Assembly (NCBI GenBank): GCA_026936335.1
Contig: JAPMXV010000001.1
Span: forward strand, 372,001 to 436,000
DNA: 64,000 nt
Direction: 5' to 3'
Source of the DNA: Mantamonas sphyraenae
Lineage: Eukaryota; CRuMs; Mantamonadidae
Position 1 is the stretch's first letter. Each line of letters opens with the position of its first letter. Below the pieces are notes generated by a model. It was not told the origin of the DNA. It saw only the letters and a list, made by a program, of their open reading frames with translations, and did no database searches. This document shows positions 52,719 to 61,454 of the stretch, piece by piece. The translations under genes and the position numbers were made by a program.

Positions 52719-55700
52719 ATGACGACCACGAGTGAGTTTTCATCGTCGCTCGGTGACGATGACATCTTTGCGTGGATGGAGGCGGCCGAGGCAGCCGAGC
52801 AGCAGATGCTGGAAGCATCGCAGCGGTCGGATCGCTCACCGAAGCGAATGCTAGAGGAGGGGGAGGAGGCATCGCATGTGCAGCAGGATGTGAAGCGGAC
52901 ACGCGTGTGCTCGGAGGACTCTGAAACGAGCGTGCCTGTGGCATGGTCAAACCGCAGTATGAGCAGTGAAGAGATGACGAGCGCACGCAGCAGCTCGAGT
53001 TCGAGGTGAGCGATTCCCGAAAAACATTCTTTTCGTGTGTTTTTTGGCGGGAAGGCGGCGGGAACGGGCAGCGCTAACACCGACAGAAACAGCAGCAGCG
53101 CTGAGCAAGAAACAAGGGACCAAGGAGGGATGCCGCACATGGGCAACGATGACTTGGCGTTGCTGAACGCGAAGCTGAAGGAATACTACGGATACGCAAA
53201 AGTGCGATCGTTTCAGCGGAACGCAATCGCGTGTGTGCTGAGTGGGCGCGACAGCTTTGTGCTGATGGCCACGGGAGCAGGCAAGTCGCTGTGTTTCCAG
53301 CTGCCGCACATGGTGTCTGGCAAGATCACGCTCGTGGTGTCGCCTCTGATCTCGCTGATGGCCGATCAGGTGAACGCACTCGAGGAAAACGGGATCCGTG
53401 CATGCTCGCTTGGCTCGACGACGCCGCTGGAGACGTTGCGAGGCGCAGAAAGGGGCGAGTACGACCTGGTGTACCTGACGCCGGAAAAGGTGAGCGTTTG
53501 GACGCAGGGCCTAAAGTCGATGCACGCGCAGCGGGAAATCGGGCTGATTGCCATCGACGAGGCACACTGTGTGTCGGAGTGGGGCCACGACTTTCGTCCA
53601 GAGTACAGGCAGCTTGCAGCTGTGCGTGAACATTTGCCAGGAGTGCCGATGATGGCGCTGACGGCGACGGCGACGCCGAGGGTGGGCGAAGACATCATCC
53701 GCAACCTACAGCTGGCCAATGTGTGGGTGGAACGGTCTTCGTTCAATCGCAGCAACCTGTTTTACGAGGTGCGGCGCAAAGCAAGCGGGGCAAATCAAGT
53801 GTACAACTCGCTTGCGTTTATGCTGCCACGCAGGGACGGTGGGGACTCGCTGGTGGTGGGTACGCACTCGCCGTACTTCAAGGCGTTTGCAGGGACGCAA
53901 CTGAGCCTGTTGACGGGCGTGTCTGTGGTGTACTGCAGCACGCAAAGAACGACCGAGGCCGTGGCAAACATGCTGAGCAACAACGGTCTGCGTGCACGTG
54001 CGTACCACGCGGGGCTGCCTCTGTCGGAACGAGAGGAGGTGCACAAGGCGTTCATGAACGATGAGCTGGACGCGCTGGTGGCGACGACTGCGTTTGGGAT
54101 GGGCATCGACAAGGGAGACATCCGGCGCGTGGTGCACTACGGTCTGCCCACGAGCGTGGAAGAATACTTCCAGCAGACAGGGAGGGCCGGGCGTGACGGA
54201 CTGCCTGCAGAGTGCATCCTTGTGGCCGGGGACGGAGACGCACTCACGGCGGCGCGTGTGATTGAAAAGTACAACCCCAACTCGACGGGGCACCTGATGA
54301 GCTTGCTGGTGGTGATGAAGCAGTACCTGCACACGCGCAAGTGCAGGCGGGCGATGATTCTGGAGTACTTTGGAGAGGAAGGCCAATGCGAGAGCGCGAG
54401 TGCGTTGGCAGGGCAGGCGCCGGAAAACAACTGCGCAGGGTGCGACAACTGCTTGCGTGAGATGCGGCTGCCTGGTACGTCTGTGCGTGGCTCTGGTGTG
54501 CGCAACGTGGGCCAGGAGGCGTATGTGCTTTTGGCCACGGTGGTGCAGATGAACGAACACTTTGGTCTGTCGCTGGTGGTGGACGTGTTGCGCGGGTCGC
54601 GGAGCAAGAGGGTGCTGCAGTACGACATGGACGAGAAGCCCATGTACGGAAAGGGCAGCCGGTTCACAAAGAACTGGTGGAAGAGCCTTGCGCATCTGCT
54701 GTGCGATGAGGGATACCTGGAGGAAGTGAGCAAGGACAAGTTTACCGTGTGGATGTGCTCGTCCAAGGGCCGTGCGTTCCTGGACAAGAACAGGTACTAT
54801 GAGCGGGGCTCGGAGCAGTATCGGCGGCAGTACGACCACGTGGGTACACTGGAACTGCCGCTGAACAAGGTGCTGCTGATGGAGCACGACCGCGTGCATC
54901 GATACCGATCACCGACGCAGCACGGAAGCAAGGAGGTACTGGAGACGCCTGCGTTCCGTGTGGAGGGCAGTGAAGACACGAGGCAGGGGGCTGGGCGAGC
55001 GCTGCAGGAGGATGAGCGGGTTCTGTTTCGCAAGCTGCTCAAGGTGCGCACGGAGGAGGCGGCCAAGGCCAACGTGGCAGGAATGAGTGTGATGGACACG
55101 CACACACTGCAGCTGCTTGCGATGCAGCGGCCTGTGGACAGGGAGCACATGTTGGGTGTGGAGGGCGTGGGTGTGGTGAAGCTGGAAAAGTACGGGGCAG
55201 CGTTCTGCGAGGCGATCGCAGCGTTTGCGGAGGAGCACAACATGAGCACGAACGTGAGCAGCGAGGCGCTGGAGGCGCAGAGCGAGGCAAACACGCAGTT
55301 GCTACGCAACCTGGGCAGCAGGTTGGACGGGAGCGTGACGGCACCGAGGATGACGCCTGTTCGGGAAGAGGCGATGTCGCTGCTGAGACACACGCAACTG
55401 GGTGCGGAAGAGATGGCACAGCAGCGTGGAGTGCAGACGCAAACGCTGCTCGGGTATCTGAGCGACGGATTCCTTGCGCTTCCAAACGGCAAGGAGCTGA
55501 TGATGGAGCACTGGGAAAGGCTGCAGGTGCGGCAAGAGGACTTTGTGCGCGTGGCAAACGCAGCCAAGGCGTTCAAGACGCAGCACGGCCTGGAGTCGTA
55601 CAGGGAGGTGCGTTTGGGTGCGCTGAAGCAAACGATCGGGGACGACGGCGTGGGGTTTGGTCTGATGCGGATTGTGCTGGTGGCGCTGGAACTGGGAGTG

Positions 55701-55853
55701 AATGGAGGGGAAGAGGAAGTGGAGGTGGAGGATGCCGAGGACACGTTGATTCGGGAGCTGCGGGAGGAGGTTGCGCGAAAGGACGCGCTGATTGCGGACC
55801 AGCTGGCACAGTTGCAGGAGCTGCGACAACAGCTGGAGGGGCGGGGCAGGTAG
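52719..55853 (+). CDS. RecQ-family DNA helicase (WRN/RecQ-like, with RQC and HRDC)
   Basis: 3'-5' DNA helicase for replication-fork repair and recombination control. Exons 52719-53005 and 53087-55853 join in phase to encode 1,017 residues. Exon 1 encodes a disordered acidic N-terminus. The helicase core begins at about residue 110. Motif 0 is 'VRSFQRNAI', Walker A 'ATGAGKSLCFQLP', DEAH box 'AIDEAHCVSEWGHDFRPEY', motif III 'ALTATATP', motif VI 'QQTGRAGRDGLPAE'. Between the two RecA lobes there is an insert of about 35 residues. Zinc-binding cysteines occur in 'NNCAGCDNCLRE'. The RQC winged helix follows, then an HRDC domain at about 735-805 ('RTEEAAKANVAGMSVMDTHT'). Past it is a second helical region recalling the WRN C-terminus. 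No exonuclease domain is present. The 3' end lies over an antisense open frame of the neighbouring reductase. Confidence 0.93.
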
Positions 55854-57014
55854 TGCAGGATCATTCTTGTGTGTGCGCTGGCGCTTGATGTCCGAGGAGG
55901 TGGACGCGGAAAGAGTGCGCTTGCGTGGGCCGGTTCGAATCGACTGGAGGGGGGCGGCCGAGGCGTCGTAGACAGAGCGAATGAAAAAGTGGCGGTCGCC
56001 AAACATACGAAGACCAGCGAATTTGTACAGGGGCGCGTCGTGTGCGGAAAAGCCCGGATGGAGGGTGTCTGCGGCAGTGGATTGGAGGAAACGCGGGCGC
56101 TCGGAGCCCAAAGTGTTGCGTAGGCCACAGACAAGGCCAGAAAAGGTGGCTCGGATCTCGTCAATGAGACGGTCGTTGAGAAGGGAGGCAATGGTTGCGC
56201 CACCGGCGGCGACGTCGACAAAGCGCACGTTGTGGGTGCCGCGAAGGTGCTGGAGAATCCAGGGTAGAGAGAGGCGGTCTGTGCGGGCGTCGTCGGGCTG
56301 GGCAAGGACGATGGAGAGGTTGAAGGTGTCGCGAAGGACAGCGTCGAGGGTGTCGTCGTCAGCGTGGAGGGGCAGGTCTTGGGAGTCGAGGTGGGCGTCG
56401 AGGTGGGCGAGCAGAGTGCTGCGGCCTTGTTCGGAGGTGTAGACGACTGCGGGGAGGTCTGGTCCGAGGACAGGGTGTTCGGGAGGCAGGTTGCCGGAGT
56501 AGGTGACGACGGCTTGGAGAGGCGGGTCGGTGGAGCGCGTTTGGGAGCGGTGCTCCACGAGATCGTCGTCTTGGGGCGCGTAGCGAGCACCAGGCTCGAG
56601 GCGCAGCTGGCCGCCACTGAGAAGGACGGCGTCGGCAAGGGCCCAACCAAAGTTGAGGAGGCGCCAGTCTGCAGCAGAGCCTGCCTCGCCGTCAGGGACG
56701 TGTGCGAGGGCGATGTGTTTCGAGTCGCTCGCGCCTTTGTCTAGGAAGGAGGTGATGCCGTCTGCGGGGGGGAAGGGGGGTGGTTAGGGTGGGGGGGGGA
56801 ACAAGGGAAGGAGGGGGGAGGGGAGAGGGGGGTGATTACCGAGGGAGGAGACAGAGTTGCTCCAGATGTAGGGGCGGGTTTCAGGGACGGTGACGTGGTC
56901 GAGGGAGTAGAACTCGCACATGTCTGCAAGGGAGATGCGACCCGCGTCGTCTGTGGTAAAGTCGCCGAGGCGTGCGATGGGGGTTGACACGGCGGAGGAG
57001 GAGGAGGAGGTCAT
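55302..57014 (-). CDS. RibD C-terminal/Rib7-type reductase domain protein; 3' end uncertain
   Basis: Dihydrofolate-reductase-fold protein similar to the reductase of riboflavin biosynthesis (RibD C-terminal, Rib7). Exons 57014-56840 and 56761 onward join in phase. Conserved points are 'RPYIWSNSVSSLG' at the start of the fold, 'DWRLLNFGWALADAVLLSGG', 'PWILQHLRGTHNVRFVDVAA', 'GGATIASLLNDRLIDEIRAT' and a final strand 'FGDRHFFIRSVYD'. The reductase domain is complete by about residue 315. After it comes a basic 'SSDIKRQRTHKND' segment, and the frame then remains open for about 550 nt antisense to RecQ, to a stop at 55302 (544 residues in total). That tail is unlikely to be functional protein. A late intron, or a one-base change exposing a TGA near 55868, would end it normally. 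The substrate is not certain; stand-alone RibD_C proteins have varied roles. Confidence 0.7.
56764..56836. repeat. G-rich (sense C-rich) intron tract
   Basis: The only intron of the reductase gene is almost entirely runs of three to seven Gs on the plus strand, hence C-runs on the sense strand. It could act as an extended pyrimidine tract or form G-quadruplexes on the template strand. Confidence 0.75.
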
Positions 57015-57044
57015 GTGTGGGTTGGCGGACTGCGCGCCAGCCAA
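57015..57044. promoter_or_regulatory. Very short divergent gap, reductase / ankyrin-like gene
   Basis: Only 30 bp separate the ATG of the reductase (57014, minus) from the ATG of the orphan gene (57045, plus). There is no room for a conventional core promoter, so the 5' leaders must overlap if both starts are right. Confidence 0.4.
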
Positions 57045-57896
57045 ATGGAACATGTGGAGCTGGTGGGGAGGCTGGACGAACGTGGGTGGTCCGAAATGAG
57101 AGATCGGATGCAGGAGATGGTGTCGCTGAGGTCACTGGTGTGGCTGGACAGCGGGTGCGACGAAGAAAGGGTAAGGGAGTTGGTGGAGCTGGTCAAGAAG
57201 CACAAAGGAGTCGTCAGCGTGGCACTGCACTCTCATCAATGCGGAGACGTTGGCCTGCTGGGAAGTTTGTACGAGGCAACTCAGGAAAACCTGCGTGGAA
57301 TGGACGAGCTGGAGGCCGGGATTGAGTGTGGAGACGTGCAGGAGGTCAGTCGGTGTTTGCGGCATGGCACGCCAGTGCAAAGGCGGGTGTTGCGGAAATG
57401 TGTGATGGCAAATGATGGGGTTGTGTTGAATGTGCTGTTGGAGCACGGGGGCGATCCGGAGGAGGCTGTGGAGAAGGCGGCAGGGTTTGGGCGGCCGGCA
57501 CTGGTGTTTGTGGCCCTGTGGCACGGTGCTACGCCGCCGGCGGGTGTGCGATATGGAGGGCAGCGGTTGGTTTGCGAGATGTTGGTGGAGGGGTGGAAGA
57601 GGCAGGATCTGAGAGAGTTGTTTGAATGCGAGGAAAGGGTCGCTTTTGAGGGGATTCAGGGGTGCATGATGCCGGTACAGGTACAGTGGAGTGAGGATGT
57701 ACATTGGATGTGGAGTGGACACATGGATAGAGCGGTGGAGGTGGCGTTGGTGATGAACGGGGAGGAGAGGGAGGCGATGTTTGCGTGTGGAGGGATGGAG
57801 GAGTATGTGGAGGAGGGTGGGTGGGATGGGTGGGTGACACTGCCGGATGAGGTGATGGAGAGGGTGATTGGGTGGATGGGGAAGGGATGGTGGTGA
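57045..57896 (+). CDS. Hypothetical protein with ankyrin-like helical repeats
   Basis: I do not recognise a family. The single exon encodes 283 residues, starting at the first ATG of the open frame. The N-terminal half is helical with a leucine-rich-repeat-like strand 'VSLRSLVWLDSGCDEERVRE'. The middle has the cadence of degenerate ankyrin repeats: 'GIECGDVQEVSRCLRHGTPV', 'VLNVLLEHGGDPEEAVEKAA' and 'GFGRPALVFVALWHGATPPA'. The C-terminal part is rich in Trp, Met and Glu. No signal peptide or membrane helix is visible. Ankyrin identity is a guess from spacing of 'G(D/A)..E' and 'LL.HG.DP' motifs. Its start codon is 30 bp from that of the divergent reductase. Confidence 0.55.
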   Translation: MEHVELVGRLDERGWSEMRDRMQEMVSLRSLVWLDSGCDEERVRELVELVKKHKGVVSVALHSHQCGDVGLLGSLYEATQENLRGMDELEAGIECGDVQEVSRCLRHGTPVQRRVLRKCVMANDGVVLNVLLEHGGDPEEAVEKAAGFGRPALVFVALWHGATPPAGVRYGGQRLVCEMLVEGWKRQDLRELFECEERVAFEGIQGCMMPVQVQWSEDVHWMWSGHMDRAVEVALVMNGEEREAMFACGGMEEYVEEGGWDGWVTLPDEVMERVIGWMGKGWW

Positions 57897-58158
57897 CGGC
57901 GAGTGGTGGAGGGGGGAAGAGGTGAGGGAGGAAGTGCAATTTTCCCGACTCGAAGTGGAGCAAAATGAAGTTGGATCCGTTTTATGGATGGGTGATCGAC
58001 CCCTGGCGCAAGGAGACAAGTGGAAGGCCGTGTGCAAAAGCGCGACTCAAGCGATGAGGAGAACGTGAGGACAAGACTTTTCCACACGTGCGATGGTGAA
58101 ACAGTGGGCATCCCAGGGTGCAGTGGAGTGGTCGTGGGGAGTGTGGGAATGAAGGGGT

Positions 58159-60928
58159 TCATTCGAGGCGCTGGCGTTTGGAGGAGGAGGAGGAGGAGGA
58201 GGAAGGGTCTTTGCGCTTGGGGAGGGTGAAGGAGGGGATGGGGTAGGCGTTGACGAGTGCGGTGGTGGTGGGACGGGTGTTGATGTGGGGTGTAATGCGG
58301 TCGATGAGTGTGTGGAGGAGGGTGTGCAGTGTGGCGTCGCTGGGTTTGGGGGTGTCGAGCCAGGCGATCTTGAGGGAAAGGGAGGTGACACCACGGGTGA
58401 GGGTGTTGCTGATGGCAAGTTGTACCTGCTGGTAGGTGAAGTGTGGCCTGAGGAGGCGGACAAAGAAGGCCAGGTCGACAGGCGGCACGCCAACGTTGCC
58501 AAAGCGCCAGGATGATGTGTCGCAGCAGGGAGTTCAAGCTGCCGTTGTTGATCAGATCGCGCAGTGCCTGGAGCTCGTGTGTGTGCTGATGGCGAGGGTG
58601 CTTGGCTGCGCGTGCCTTCATGTGTGCCAGCAGCGTCTTGAACTCCCGCGCCGTGCAGCTGCCACGCTCGTCGCTGTTGGCGCTGCTCCAGCCACTGCGC
58701 ACAGAATCGGGATGCCACTTGTCCACCTTGTTGGTGGTGAAGTGCTGGTCGTAGTCGCATTGCGTCCAGTGTGGGTCGCTGTCGTTGTCAGCAGGGCGTC
58801 GTGCTTCCTGCAGCCACACCTGGGTCTGCTCGTGTTCCTTCCAGGTGCTGGGATGGGTCCTGTTGCCGAGTGTGTCCATCTCTGTCATGAGCAGGTGGAG
58901 AGGAGGGCGTAGTTGGGGTTGCCGTGGTCGTGTGGCTCCTCCAGCCAGCACACCTTCAACCCAGCCTTTGACACACCCATGGCCAGACCAGCGTTGTTGA
59001 TGGCATGGCTGCACGCTTCTTGATCCATGCCACGTCCGAGCAGGATGAGGCAGAGTGCCATGTCGCCCTGGGAGAGGGGAATGTTGCCCAGAGCGAGCTG
59101 AATCTGTCGGACCAGCGTGGTCGAGGTGCCATGGCAGACCACAACACGCGCCTGCAGGGTCATGAGGTCGGGGATGTCGTCGATGGGATGCTCGTTGGCC
59201 AGGGTGTGCAAGTGCTTCAGCAGTGCCGTGTGCTCCTTCTTGTTGCTGTGCATGCGCTCGCTCTTGCGCCAGTTTGTCCAACCACTGCGCACAACGCCAT
59301 CTGGCAGTCCCTCCTCCACGGCCATCAACTCCTCCTCTGTGGGCTCGGGCAGAACAAGCTTGGGTATGCGGAGGGTGTTGACGAGTGCGGTGGTGGTGGG
59401 GCGGGTGGTGATGTGGGGTGCGATGCGGTCGATGAGGGTGTGCAGGAGGGTGTGCAGTGTGGCGTCGCTGGGTTGGGGTTGTCAAGCCAGGCGATCTTGA
59501 GGGAGAGGGAGGTGACACCCCGAGCGAGGGTGGCGCTGACGGCATCGGCAACGTGGTGGTAGGTGAGGTGTGGCCTGAGAAGACGGACAAAGAAGGCCAG
59601 GTCGACAGGCGGCACGCCAACGTTGCCTAGCGCCAGGATGATGTGTCGCACAAGGGACTGCTTGCTGCCGTTGTTGATCAGCTCACGCAATGCATGGTGC
59701 TCGTGTGAGTACTGATGGCGAGGGCACTTGGCTGCGCGTGCCTGCATGTGTGCCAACAGCGTTTCGAACTCCCGCGCCGTGCAGCTGCCACGCTCGTCGC
59801 TGTTGGCTTTGCTCCAGCCACTGCGCACAGACTCAGGATGCCACTTGTCCACCTTGGTTGTGATGAGGTGATGGTCGTAGTCGCATTGTGTCCAGTGTGG
59901 GTCGCTGTTGTTGTCAGCAGGGCGTCGTGCTTTCTGCAGCCACAGCTGGGTCTGCTGGTGCTCCTTCCAGGTCGTGGGATGGCGTCTGTCGCCAAGAGTG
60001 TCCATCTCTGTCATGAGCAGGTGGAGGAGGGCGTAGTTGGGGTCGCTGTGGTCGTGTGGCTCCTCCAGCCAGCACACCTTCAACCCAGCCTCTGTCACAC
60101 CCACGGCCAGACCAGCGTCACGGATGGCGAATCTGCACGCCTGTTGATCCATGTCACGGCTGAGAAGGGTGAGGCAGAAGGCCATGTCACCCTGGGAGAG
60201 GGGAATGTTGCCCAGAGCGAGCAGAATCTGTCGGACCAGCGTGGTCGTGGTGCCATGGCAGACCACAACACGCACCTGCAGGGTCACGAGGTCGGGGATG
60301 TTGTCGATGGGATGCTCGTTGGCCAGGGTGTGCATGTGGTTCAGCAGTGCCGTGTGCTCCTTTTTGTTTCTGTGGCTGCGCTCGTCGCTGAGTCCCCCTG
60401 TCCACCCTTTGCGCACAACTCCATCTGGCAACTTGCTCGTCTTGTCACGCCTGCTTTCTTCCGTGCACCGTTGTCTCCGTTCTTGGCCCCCCTTGCCCGT
60501 GTGCTCGACGTTCCTGTCTCCGTGCCACTGCCAGTCGTGACCCTGTGCCCGTGCTTTCCATTCCATGTGCTGCTTTGTGTCCCAGAGCGACATCCGCTGC
60601 GGCCCCTCTGTCGTGTGCGGCGACTGCTTCGTTTGGGCAGCGACTGTTCATCCATGTTCTCCTGCTCCATGTCGTCTGTGTCGTCATCGCTATTGTCCCC
60701 AGGTATGGAATCCCCATCTATAGTGGTTGTTGACGTTGTGGTCGTGGCTGTGTGGTCTTGCGAGACGGGCTGAGCCCAGGCCTCGTCGCTCGCCTCGACA
60801 TACCGGAGCACGTCATCCTGAGTCATCCAATCGGTGTCGTGGAAGCGGTAGAAGCGCCCTGCGGGTTGTGCGGTGTCCACATACAGCGTTCCAGGCTCGT
60901 TGAAGCGTTCGGAGGAAAGGTTAGACAT
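58159..60928 (-). pseudogene. Tandem modular family, copy I (four frame breaks)
   Basis: Unrecognised protein family. The copy runs from a Met at 60928 ('MSNLSSERFNEPGTLYVDTA') through an acidic and Arg/Thr-rich leader, then four homologous modules of about 175-200 residues, to a basic tail 'KRQRLE' at 58159. Each module begins with 'GW...(S/C)DER', continues with a helix 'HTALLNHMHTLANEH' or its equivalent, then 'LVRHIILALGN', and closes on 'GVT...LK(I/V).WL.(E/D).P'. Compared with copy II, this copy has a 1-base loss near 60446, a 1-base loss near 59473, a 2-base gain near 58893 and a 1-base gain near 58498. Together they prevent one continuous protein. All modules otherwise retain good similarity, so decay is recent, or the assembly is poor here. 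No catalytic motif or known domain is evident; a helical-repeat scaffold is the best structural guess. The Ser-rich then Lys/Arg tail could be a nuclear signal. Confidence 0.65.
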
Positions 60929-61454
60929 ATTGCGGCGCGCAGCAGGCGCAGGCGGCGGGGGAGGAGTGGTGTTGGATGTGTGCCGGCGGTTCGGATAGTG
61001 TAACAGAACAGGAACCCACACAAAGGACTGCATGGAGTTCTGTGGAGACGCGTAGCCGGGTGGGGAAAGATGATGCCGAGGAATGTAGCCTCGTTGCAGG
61101 TTCATTGGACCGAAACTGAGTGGAACACGATAGGGGGTAGGTTGGGATGGGCGTGTAATGATGCATGTGCGTGAAGGTTGGAGGATGGTTAGCATAGCGT
61201 GGACGGTTGGGCGCAACGAGGGACCTTTGAAGGCGGATGGAGCGGCAAGTGTGTGCAAAGGACGGTTGACGGAACCGAGATGCGAAACATGGAAGGGTAC
61301 TTACACGGAGTAGGGATGGTATGAGCGGAAGGGGGAACTGGTGTTGCTGTGAATGGTGAGAAGTTGTTGTTGGAAACGTTGGTTGGGCAGGTGAGGGTGA
61401 GTGGAATTTCGCACACGCCACTGAGGACAAAGGTGCGTGTGATACGTGTGAGTG
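60929..61454. other. Intergenic spacer between the two tandem copies
   Basis: 526 bp between the stop of copy II and the start Met of copy I, both on the minus strand. On that strand the frame of copy I stays open upstream to about 61258, with a Pro-rich stretch 'PPPPPAPAARRN' just before the Met, so an earlier start or 5' exon is possible. Otherwise I see no gene, tRNA or mobile-element signature. Confidence 0.5.

Noticed and set aside
57656-59620. A 654-residue minus-strand protein spanning the ankyrin-like gene and tandem copy I
   Set aside because: It mixes two reading frames of the modular repeats and antisense of the orphan gene. It is an artefact of the frame breaks.
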